A DNA stretch of 64,000 nucleotides from Chaetoderma sp. LZ-2023a (Eukaryota > Mollusca > Caudofoveata > Chaetodermatida > Chaetodermatidae): the NCBI GenBank assembly GCA_034401795.1, contig CM067374.1:96288140-96352139 (forward strand). The letters are read 5' to 3'. Position numbers and translations under genes: made by a program. This document shows positions 25,001-37,000 of this stretch, in pieces. Below the pieces are notes generated by a model. It worked only from the letters and a program-made list of their open reading frames with translations, was not told where the DNA came from and made no database searches. The stretch's first letter is position 1; each line of letters starts with the position of its first letter.

Positions 25001-28000
25001 CATATCGTTTGGCTTTCGTTAGGGAGTATAATTTATATTGATTGGTAAATATACCCCGAATGCTATGCGATATGATTCCTGGAGCCGTTACACATCCTGG
25101 AGGATCTAATATGGGTGTGTTTTATGCCCGCTTCATTCTTGTCGTCATAATCAATGCGATCTTTGTTGTAACGTGGCGGGGAGGGATACGGTTAATTTAT
25201 GAGTCAAATTATTTGAAAATTAATTATCTGCCTTCCATCAGGGTCTCGTTCTGCTTGTAATTGTAGGTTTGTGCTTATTTTATAGGCCAAGCCAACCCTG
25301 CCATCATGTGACGAGTGCCATAAATTTGTACGAGTCGTATTCAAGGACCATGTCTGTTTTAGGTGTTCGCCCTGTAACCTAGACCATAGGTGTAATGTGT
25401 GCGCAGTGTGGTCCGTGGATATGATGGTTAAGTTCCTTGCCCAGAAGGACTTGGCTGGGTCTGACGCGGGGTCAGGCGGTCCGAGAGTAAATCGTGGAGC
25501 ACCCGGTTCGGGCGGTTGGGGTGCTCCACGTCCCCAGCTGGAGGTGGCGGAGATAGCACCGCCGGCGTGGTTTGGTCCGGCTATGCAGGGTTTTCTGCAT
25601 AGCGTTCTGCCCACGCTGGTGTCGTCCCTGCTACCAAAGGTTGGGGGGCAGTTTCTCCCCATGCCTGGTATGGACCCTGGCCTCGGACATGGTTCTGGAC
25701 TGGTTTCCGAGGGGGCCGTCTTGTACGGACACGGCCCCCTGGCAGTCCCGTCTGGCTCCGGCCAGACAGGTTCTGCTTCTCTGTGGCCACCTCAGGGTGG
25801 TCCAGTAGCGGTGGCCGGTCCGTCAGGTGTGGGAGCCATCCACCAGGATGGCTCCACGGTTTCCTCGTCTAGTGATGACTCTTCGGAGTCTGAAGACGAG
25901 GAGGCCGAGGAGGAGAGGTTGCTGCGGCCTGTGATGCCGCAGGTGGAGAATATGAAGGTCGATTCCGTCATGGACGGAACCGGCCTCCATTTGTCTGGCT
26001 TGGCGTAAGCCAGGGCAGCGGCTCCGCCTGCGACTGAGGCTAATCTGGTACCGGGTTCCGTGACGGTTGGTTTGGCACCAGCCGACACGGTAACGGGTCG
26101 GGCGGGCCGGGCGTGGTACTCGCCTATCTCGCCTGGTCCGGCAGTCGGACGTGGGGTGCCGTTGGTGCCCGTGTCTGGCTACGGTTCCGCGACTGCAACC
26201 GCGGTTGCGTCGATCAGGACAGGGATTTGGCCCGCGGCCCGGATCCAGTCTGTGGGACTGGATCCACGGTTCATAGAATTGTTGGAGGCTATTTATAGCA
26301 AACAACTTATGACCAATGGTCAGCTCCCTGCGGCCTCCAGGGAGGTGCGGGCAAGATGTCGTACTCCGCGGGGGGAATACGACAGATTTGGTGTAGTCCC
26401 GTCGGTCACCGAGGATGACCGATGGGTACTGGGCGTTCAGAGTGCCGGGGCGGGTGGCCCCGGTCCGGCACTTGTGGACAAGGCTCAGGTACACCAAGAG
26501 GAAGTCCTGTCCCTATGCGATGAGGGTGTGAGGGCAGCTATGAGCGCTGTCAACCACTCGTATCATCTCCTTCAGTCGGTGTGGGCTGAAGCGGGGGGCA
26601 GGCCACCCTGTGGCGCTTTCGTGCGTAAATGACGGCCTGGTGCTGTCTATGGACGCATTGGCAAGGGTGCAAGCACGAGTGACTAAATCCAGGAGGCAAA
26701 TGGTCATTGACCATATGCGTCCGGCTGCGGCAGTCAGGGAGCGTCTTCTTGGGATGCCCCTGACAGGGCCTAGCATCTTTGGTGGCCAGGCGCAGGCCAT
26801 CTTAGAGGATACAGCCAGTATCGCGCAGAATCGGTTAGCGGTCAACCTGCAGCTAGAGCTAGTGCGGCAAGCGCACGCACTAGGGGCTGTAGGGAAACCG
26901 CTAGCGGGACAACCTTCAAAGAAGCAGAAGAAGCATAAGGGCAAGGCGAAAGCTAAGCCTGTTGCGACTTCTGCTTCAGCTGGCTTTTCTCAGCCGCCGC
27001 CGGCGAAGAAAGCCAGGAAGGTTGTAGAGGCGCCTACCCTCCCCAAGGTTGCTCCTGACCGCCCTAGAGGCGGGAAGGGCAAGGGGAAGGGTAAGGGTAA
27101 GTCCTCAAAGGGCGGACAGAAGGGGCCGGATCGTACCTGAGGGTACGAGAGCTCCCTTCATATCCGCCTGGACCGCGCCTGTGCGACAGGAACAGCGGTG
27201 CCAGTTATACCCGTCGTGCCTAGAACGAAATGGTTCTCTCTCTCTCTCTCTCTCTCTCTCATTAAGACAGAGGGGGGAGCGGACTACGAGCCGGACAACC
27301 CCGTTAGACGTCGAGGCGTCTATGGTGGGTGGAAGGCTCATGCGTTTCGTCGAGGCCTGGCGAGGTGTGACATCAGACAGTCTGGTCCTGGGATGGTTAT
27401 CCCAGGGTTACATGCCGGAGTGGTGGGACTTTCCACCACAAAATCTGTCTTTGGCACCTGTCTGGACACCCGTACCAAGGGAGCCAGACAAGTTAGAAGC
27501 CGTTCAAAAGGAAGTGTCGGGTTTGCTTCTGAAGGGAGCAATAAAACCAGCAAACCGAAACACTCCAGGCTTCTATTCAAACATGTTCCTTGTCCCCAAG
27601 AGCACAGGGGGATGGAGACCCATACTCAATCTCAGGCCATTAAATTGGTTTATCCATACGCCTTGGTTCCAGATGGAAATGCCGAGGTCGGTAATGGCGG
27701 GATTGAGGAAAGGAATGTGGTGTGTATCGATCGATCTGAAAGATGCATATTTCCACATTCCGATGAACAGGAGTTGTCACAGGTTTCTGAGATTTGCGTT
27801 TCAGAATCAAGTATGTGAGTTTGTTGTTCTCCCATTTGGCCTGTCGACAGCTCCGAGGGTTTTCACAAGAGTGGTCCTTGCGGTGACAGCGTTTCTCAGA
27901 AAAGAGAACCTGGCGCTACACAGTTACATAGACGACTGGCTGATCAAGGCAGACTCTGCAGCCAGGTTGAACGTGGATACTGCTCTGACTCTGAGGTTAC

Positions 28001-31000
28001 TTTCAGATCTAGGCTGGATAGTCAACGAGGAGAAATCCGAGTTGACGCCCACTCAACATTTCGTTTATTTGGGGATGCGATTCGATCTCGAGGAGGGCAG
28101 GGTGTACCCGTCAGAGCCCAGAATGGTGTCTCTGTTAGCCATCCTCAAGAGTTTTCGAGTGGGAAACCACATTCAGGCGAGGCGGTTCCTTCAGATGCTG
28201 GGCATGATGGTCTCCATGGAGCAGGTTATCCCGTACGCTGCTCTAATGCGAAGGCCTATCCAGTTGTATCTGATGTCTCTGTGGAAACAGAGAACAGAAC
28301 CCCTGTCAAAACTGGTACCAGTTTTGGAGCCGATAATGTCGCATCTTGTATGGTGGAAGGAGTGTCCGAATCTCCTAGTAGGGGTTTCGCTGCACCTACC
28401 CCACCCCCAGCTGTCCGTGTACACGGATGCATCGCTGGAGGGGTGGGGTGCCTGCCTGGGAGAACACCAGGTCTCGGGCACATGGACTCTCCCGGAGAGT
28501 CAGCTGCATATCAATCTGTTGGAAATGATGGCAGTGGAACTGGCGTTGGAAGAGTTCCTTCCGATGATCAGGGGCAAGGTGATATTGATACGGTCGGACA
28601 ATTCGACAGTAGTATCATATATAAATCGCCAAGGCGGGACCAGGTCGCCCACTCTGTGTATCAGAGTGTGGCACTTGATTCAATGGTGCAGGAATTACTC
28701 GGTTGTTTTGAAAGCAGCTCATATTCCTGGCCGATTGAACATTCTGTCGGATGCTTTGTCTCGCAGACAGAGAATTCTGCCAACAGAATGGTCCCTCAAC
28801 CCTCCAGTTCTGCGACGGATCTTCGAGCATTGGGGCAAACCCAACGTGGACTTGTTCGCCACAAAGGAAAATGCTCAAATCATGACGTATGTCTCGCCGA
28901 TTCCAGATCCAAATGCCGTAGATACAGACGCTCTGGCGATAAGCTGGAGAGGGATGCACGCTTACGCGTCCCACCCACCATTCTTCTACCGAAGTTATTG
29001 GTGAAGGTCAGGGAGGAACCGTGTCTGGTCCTGCTAATAGCGCCGTATTGGCCGAGCAGGGCGTGGTTCACAGATCTTCTAGATCTGTTGGTGGAAAATC
29101 CTCTGCAGTTGCCCGAGATTCCGAACATAATCTCCCAGGCCAAGGGACGCTTCCTACACGAGCGTCCCGAAATGTTCAAATTGACTGCGTGGATGTTATC
29201 AAACAACGTTCCACGTCGGAAGGCTTTTCTCGACAGGCTGCTGATTTCATCGCGGCTGCGAGAAGGAGGTCAACCTTCAAGTCATATAACAACAAGGTTA
29301 ACAGATTTGCAGACTGGTGTGAAGAAAAGGGTATTGATACCTTTCAATCCACTATTCAGCAAATAGCAGACTTTCTCTGTGAGCTGTTCTTTTCAGGACT
29401 AGCTCCCGTCACAGTTGCTGGATACAAGTCAGCTTTGGCATCAGTTATCCCTTGTCTAGCCAACAGGGATAGTCCAGAGGTGGCCCAGTTAAATGTGATG
29501 TTGAAGGGAATGAGCAATCTCCGACCGAGACAACCGGTAGTCATTCCAGCCTGGAGTCTATCTTTAGTGCTTAATGTACTGGCCAAGCACCCTTTCGAAC
29601 TGTTGCGTTCGGCTAGTCTAAAGCATTTGACTCTAAAGACGGTCTTTCTATTGGCAGCTTCCTCAGCTAGAAGGCGCAGTGAGAGCCATGCGCTTTCGGC
29701 AGAGAGGGACCGATTTATTGTTTCTGGAGAAGGTCTGCGTCTTCTGCCAAGAGCAGAGTTTATGTCAAAGAACCAATCTTTGAGATATCCCGGCAAACCG
29801 ATCATTATACCGAAGTTAACTAGGTTTGATCGTGATGCCAGTGTCTGGTGCCCGGTCCGTGCTTTGACTAAGTACAAGAAACGGACTGACTCGTTACGGT
29901 CGAACGATAGACATCTGTGGATCTGCCATAAAAAGCCTTATGGCGCCGCATCCATAGATACTATCTCTCGTTGGGTGGTCGAATGCATTCAGACTACTCA
30001 CGAGATGGCAACTGGGCACCAGGTGCAAGGCCTAAGGGCACACGATGTCAGAGGAATAGCCGCCTCGACCGCCCTTTACAATGGTGTTCCGTTAGAGGAC
30101 ATCATGGCCGTTGCACAATGGCACTGCGAGTCCTCATTTACGGATTACTATATGAGGGATGTGTCAGACTCAGCCAATCCACTCGCTTTAGCTGTTTTGA
30201 AACGATAGTTAGTGACCACACTGCTCTTCACCCTTTTTTCACTTTGGTAAGAAAAGAACCTAAAGCAGGCATGGTCAAGCGAGAGGATGACAACCAGATT
30301 GTGTCACTGATGGCCGGACCAGTGAATGGTTGGAGGCGGTACGTCTGGAGTCCAATTATCATAAGGTAATTCAATAGTGAGAGTTTTTTGTATTATGGAT
30401 GTGTATCATGTTCATTCATCTTATATATTCATGCTCATTCCCAGGCTAATACATGGAATATGCAGGGAGCAGTTAACCCTCTTGGCATATTTGTGTTTCA
30501 GGCGAGATACATGGTCGTGAGTTCTCTCCCTTTTCTTAGGAGGAAAAAGGGGGGTGGGGCGGTGATGCGAATGTGATTCGGTTCCGTGAACTTGACGGTC
30601 CTTTTAGGTCTCCGTTAGTCAAGTTTGAAGTCTAAAATCTTTCTCCAAGGGGCAAAATTAGCATTTATGGCTTGCCCCTTCCCACCAGGTTACTGATCAA
30701 ATCTGGTGTATATCAGAAGTAACAGAATGGTGAGTATTGATCGAAGGAGAATGAACGAAATGTCAATTTCCCTTTCTCCGTGATCTAACAATACTCACCA
30801 TTCGGTTACGGACCCAGCCTCCCAGCCCCACGGAGGCAAGCCATAGTTTTCTCTTGTTTGGTGGCTATGCAAACAATATGAGCTCTATGGTAAACGGGTA
30901 CTCGGCAGTTGGGAGCCGAGTACCCGGTTCCCAGGAGTCGGTAAATCTTTCTAAGTCTATAATCCTAGAGCCGCTGTCAAGGCCAGCTGTATATCAGAAG

Positions 31001-34000
31001 TAACAGAATGGTGAGTATTGTTAGATCTCGTAGAAAGGGAAATTGACATTTCCTTCATTCTCCTACATATTGTTTGTTGCATTTGCTACATGTTAGTAGG
31101 TAGACAATGTTTCTTGTCTGACAGTTGCCTATGGTTTTGGCCTTATAGGGTAGGCCTGTGCGGGAGCTTGAGAAAAATCTGTTTTTCTGCATCAAGTGGC
31201 AGATGTTACAGTTTTTTGTTTTGTATGCGATGAGGGGTTTCTGTATGCTACAGGGGCATTCTCTGATGGGAGCTTGGCCCTGACAATCATGTCTTTGATT
31301 GTTTTGTTTTTCCTGTATCCAAACAGTGGTGTTTCTGGAAATGCTATCCTGCATTTGTTGCTAGCTTCCAGAATTGGCCAATACTTTATTATGGTTTTCT
31401 TCAAGAAAATGCTTGTCCTTGTGAACTCACATACAAAGATTGGCCTTTGTGTATGGGTTTTGACGGTTGCATTCGGTGGTGGGTGGAGGATTTGTTGTCT
31501 GTCTTGTGATCTTGCTTTGGCCCTGGATTCATTCACGATGCCTGTAGGGTATCCTCGTGCTTCGAAGTATCCTTGTAGGAGGATACTGTTCTTGTCATAG
31601 GCTTCTATGAGCGTGCAGAAGCATCTCAATCTAAGGAATTGCCCATATGGGGACAAGTCCTTGCAGATTGACGGATGAGCTGAATCATAGTGAAGGTAGC
31701 CGTGAGTGTCTGTCAGTTTTGTGTAGAGATTAAAGATGATGGAATGTTCCTGCATTTGTTTGACCAGGGTGTCCAGAAATGAGACTTGTGTTTCTGAGCA
31801 TTCCATGGTGAATTTGATGCTCTGGTGTGCTTCATTCATGTACATGTATGTGACGATCTCTTCTAGGGCTGCTTTGCCATTTCCCCGATTATGAAGATGT
31901 CATCTATGTATCTAACATAGAGCACTGGCTGGTGTGGGGCTGTTTGTAGCAATGTTTGCTCTAGGTCGGCCATGAAAATGCATGCAAAGGTGCAAGCGGC
32001 CTTTCTTCCCATGGCGGTTCCTCCTATCTGGATGTAATGTTCACCATTGAACTCGAAGTTATTGCATTTGAGGACAACCTTTAGACGATTTAATAGTCCT
32101 CTGATGGAGCGTTCACCGAGTACTCCATGCTTGCTGCAGAATTTGGCCACTGCTCTTCATTGGTAGGTATATTAGTGTACAGTAAGGTGACATCCATAGT
32201 TACTGTTGAGTCTGTCGCTCAGTTTTTCCTTTGTTGCAAACTAGTTGCTAACTAGCGGCTAGTTATCTGCAAAGTAAACTTTTTCGTAGGGGCTCCACCC
32301 ACCACCAAAAGCAACCGTCAAAACCCATATACAAAGGCCAATCAAGGTCATATGATTGATTGATAAACTGGATTCATCCGTTATGACAACTCTGTAGCTA
32401 CTTTATCAGGGGTAGGATAATGTCTTCTCTAATAGTAGTGATGCCTAAACAGGGTGTATTTAAGCTGTGGTGCTTACATTAAAATGGAGGGATGCAATCT
32501 GTCATTCAAGTATCTGACATCACAATCAGTTACGTCACTAGTTAGCTGAGTTTCAAAATATTCAACAGCTTATGTGTATAGTTGAAATTTAGATTCTGGA
32601 AATTCAGGTTTCAAAGTTTGAGACTGATTCGAACATGCCAAAAAGTAGACGGAGCTTAGCTAGAAGTGGGTGGAGCGTAGCTAGAAGTGGGTGGAGCTTA
32701 GCTAGAAGTGGGTGGAGCTTAGCTAGAAGTGGGTGGAGCTTAGCTAGAAGTGGGTGGAGCTTAGCTAGAAGTGGGTGGAGCTTAGCTAGAAGTGGGTGGA
32801 GCTTAGCTAGAAGTGGGTGGAGCGTAGCTAGAGATGAATCCCTTCATTTTTTTGCACACCTTTTGTTAGCTTTATGTTTGACATGCATTTACCTCTTTAA
32901 TGGTCAGGCCGGCCAAAACTGGCCTCTACAATGGCCTAGAGGAATGTCCATTTGCAGGCCAAGAGAAGACTATTTTTGAGAATTTATCACTGGAATGCCT
33001 GACTCGATGACCGAGCCAGTCATTCCAGTGATAAATTTTCAAATATAGTTATATCTTGGCCTGCCAATGGACATTCACTAAACGAAAATGTTGATTTTCT
33101 TTGTCAATACTGACCATTAAAGGTTTAAATAAATATGTAATCCCCGGGACTGGAATGTTTTGATGTGAAAAATATGACATTCATGCGTGAAATAAGGCCA
33201 TGGCTGAACAGATGATTTATTAGCATTTAAATCCTTTATTTTATGTATGGTCTAATAATAGCCATGCATGTAACATGTAAAATTTCTAGTATATTTGAAT
33301 GGAAAGTGAGTACAGTATCGATCAGTAAGTACATGTAATCTTTTAACATATTTTAATATACGGTATTAGATCGTTAGCTCATATCCCATGATTATCTTGT
33401 TTTGTGTTTTTAGATACAGATCATACGAAGGAGGATGATATTGACAGCAACAAACGTAGATTTAATGTTTGCTTCAACCTGTTTGACCTCAAATGTTTCA
33501 AGCGCAATGCACCTAGTCATGGATGGGCATTCATCATCTTTATTCTAAAAGATGGCACCACATATGCACCGTTACATTTTCACGATGGTGGCAGTCGCGA
33601 TCTTCTTAAACAGATGGAGAAGTTTGTTCAGATTAAACGGTAAGTGTATTGTCATTAACCATTCCTTAATGCTTTAGTGGTAAAAATCTATCAAGAAACC
33701 TGAAATTTTTTGCTTATTGAAAGTCCATTTGCTTGGCATGAAAACAGTGTTTCTCATGTCATCCAAAATTTGGAATCCCAGGGACCCTGAAATCTGGGTG
33801 TCCCCAGCGGACATCTGAGGATCCCCCAGCTGAAATCTGGGGTTCCCAAACTGAAATATGGTATTCTGAAGCAGTGTTTCTCATCCATGCTACAATTAGA
33901 GGTTACCATGGACGCACAACTATGAATTATGGTGGTCTCATGCTAGATTGTATAGATATTTTTGTGCAAAAAGCTATAAAACTACTTAGCATAGCATAAT

Positions 34001-37000
34001 CATACAAGATTTTCAAGGGTCCCATGAGCCCCTCTGCCACTACTTTTGGGTGTCACAAGCTTTGGTTTTGGGTATATACCCTCAAAAGGACCCTTATGAG
34101 AATCCCTGGATGAGAAAACTATTTGTAAAAATTTACCACCAAAATGACTGGCTTGTTAATTGGACCATTCATTTCATGGGGTAGCATTTTAAAAACAGCT
34201 TTCTTGGCTTGCAAAAGAACATGGTTTTAATATCTTACACATATAGATCAGTATTCAACGATGTTTGAGTACTCCTGGTTCCAGTTCATAGTCTATAAAT
34301 CATCGCCTAATACATATTTCTATGAAGATAATCTAGGCACAAAATAAGTACATACGTTATGTGTATTATATTCTCCATATGATGATCAAATTTAGGCTTG
34401 ATAAGCAAGGTGAAATAATGCTTGGGTACAGAAAGAATGCATGAAAGAATATAATTTAGCCTGTCCCTGAGACAAAAGCCTGCCTAAAGCAAAACAATCA
34501 GACATGGTTCAGCTGCTTTAGAATTGAGACCATGTCTTTGAAGATGCTAACGTAGCAAAAAAATCAGTAACAGTGTAGAACTAAATAAAGAAAATCTGGT
34601 CAATCCTTATCATGTCTCACAGATAGCTAGAACTAAACATGAACCAAAAATTGATGCTGGATGTTACATAAACACGAGGTCAGATAATGCCAAACAGGTT
34701 TATCATTCTTGGCCAACATGCATACACACAAAATTTTGGCATGTACTAAACTTGTTCACGTTCTGTTATTGTTCTGCTTTATGCTAGTTTTAGCTCACCT
34801 GGTCTGAAAGTAGGGTTGCACGATCTTTTGATTATTCGATTAATCGCGATTATATAATTCAAAATGAGAGTGGATGATTATAAAATGAAATAATCGTGTA
34901 ATCGCCATATTGAAATTTTTGTCAAGACACTTTTACGCTTGTGAAACTCTGCTCGCGTTACCAATCATGGAAACAAACATCCGGCTATCGGCCGAATGTG
35001 TGAATGATTAAATAAACTAAATAAATAACTGATTTGTTTGTATTGACTCATGATTAGTTTTAGATGAATGAAGATTGTTCACTTGGTCGCTATTTGTCAT
35101 TGTTGTTGTAATCACACACGCTTATCCCGCGTTCCCCATTCTCTGAATAGGTATGCGCTAACGGTGTTCCCAAAAAAGTTCTAAAACTGATACCACGGAA
35201 ATTCAACGCATGTTCTCCCATAAAAATTCCTACCGCCTGTGCCTATGTTTAATGTATACCTCAAAACAGCACCGGGGAAGTGAAATTATTTGATTTGAGC
35301 GCCTAATTATTGCGTATCCTTTAATAAAGGTCGTTTATTACATCAAAATTAATCCACAATTTGATATAAAATTGCGTCGCGAAAAAATACAAATGACGTG
35401 ATTTGCCTCCATTTGAAGAGTTTATTTTAGAGCAAGTACTCGGATATAAATATTCTGGAATCGGGGACTCGGAACTCGGGAATTTCTATATATTATCATT
35501 GCGCGATAGGAACTGAGTATTATACTGATTTGAATAATATATTTATAAGGAAGGTATTTAATCACGCCAAGACTTTTTAAGCGCATTTTGACTCCAAAAG
35601 TGTGGAATAAACTTTATTATATCTTGAACATATGTGGCCTACTATTAGTATTAATCTAATAGGTGGTCGAGATTTACAAATCCAAGGCCTATATTGACAT
35701 CTAGAGGGGCCGGAAATGTATCATGGCAGAGATCGGTCTGAAGTAGACACAACCTATGACACGATTGTTATTATTATACAGGCTATTCTTACAAATTTGC
35801 TCTTAAAAAAAATTTCCCTATACAATCTGCTGAGTTAGGGGGTGGGCTTCTAATACAGAGTTTTGCCATTTTGAAACTGCTAAGAAATCATTCAAGCTCA
35901 TATGTCAAAGTTAGGGGGGTGGGCTTCTATTAGAGCATAGGCTACAATTAAGCGAAATACAGTACCTTCCGTTTTCCGTCTAGAAAAATCTTGATACATT
36001 CCTTTGTTTGCAATCAGCAACTGGCGTATTCTGTTCATGTATGTATACCCAAGTGCCTAACCCATAATCTTACAATCTGCAGTAGCATAATAACGTCCTC
36101 TAAGCAGCATTGACGTAGTTAATATAGTTCATGATTAATCGTATGATCGCGATTTCTTTTTTAAAATGATCGCGATTATGAAAAGTGAATAATCGTGCAA
36201 CCCTATCTGAAAGGCCAAGTGAACTTATGGTATGGCGACTGTCCATCTTATTTACCACTTGGCGGACTTCAACCTAATTTTCGCTGGAGGGACCCTATGG
36301 TGGGTTTCCAAAAATATATGTACAGAATTTTTATTGGACAATTTTTCGGAGGGCCATCTTGGATTTTCCAAAACAGAAATCAGTTAAAATACGTGTACTC
36401 CTTATTAACCGCTTGGCCGGTCTGAAATAAAATTGGCTGGAAGGATCCTGTTGTAGGTTTCAGAACTTGTTTACAGAATTTTTGTTGGTAAATTTTTCAG
36501 GTGGCTACAAATGTATCTTGAATTTTCCAAAAAGTTTCAGGAAATCCGTTAATTAAAAGACTGCATTAACCACATGGACGATTTCAAGCAAGCGTGGCTG
36601 GAATGGCCCTATGGTGGTAGCCTTCATATCTTGTTTACAGACTTATAATTGGTAAATTTTTCCAGCAGCCAGTTTCAATTTTCTGAAAACTTTGGAAAAT
36701 CAGTTAAAAGCCTACCCAAGAACCATTTTAGCCAAACTTGGTTGGAGGGATTCTATGCTTGTAGGCTTCAGAAATTGTTTACTGAATTTTTATTGGTCAA
36801 TTTTCATGTGGCTATCTTGGATTTTCCAACAATTTTCAGGAAAAGACTACTACTCATTAACTGCTAAGGCAATGCCAACCAAACTTGGCTGGAATGGCCC
36901 TATGGTCATGGCCTTCAGAACTTGTATATACAGAATTATGATTGGTTAATTTTTCCAGGAGCCATCTTGAATTTTCCGAAATTTAAAAAAAATCAGTTAA

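Larger units (their letters stand above)
24219..31063 (+). mobile_element. DIRS-type tyrosine-recombinase retrotransposon
   Basis: About 6.85 kb. Parts: inverted terminal repeats (24,224-24,382 and 30,864-31,020), a gag-like region (25,290-27,140), reverse transcriptase plus RNase H (27,330-28,960), a tyrosine recombinase (29,021-30,208) and an internal complementary region (30,708-30,803). This set defines the DIRS order, which integrates a circular DNA with a recombinase rather than an integrase. The inverted repeats differ at about two bases plus a small length change over ~150 bp, so the insertion looks young. It looks whole or nearly so, with at most a few breaks. It lies inside the GIY-YIG region of Penelope-like element 1, with gagaa/gaa shared at the join. 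Confidence 0.93.

Noticed and set aside
28191-28974. Minus-strand and alternative-frame open stretches over the DIRS element
   Set aside because: Shadows of the long + strand RT/RNase H region, which explains the sequence by recognised motifs.
32635-32979. Open frame with RSGWSLA heptapeptide repeat
   Set aside because: The heptapeptide is the 21-bp minisatellite in one frame; it lies in intron 3 inside a MITE and lacks any domain or coding context.
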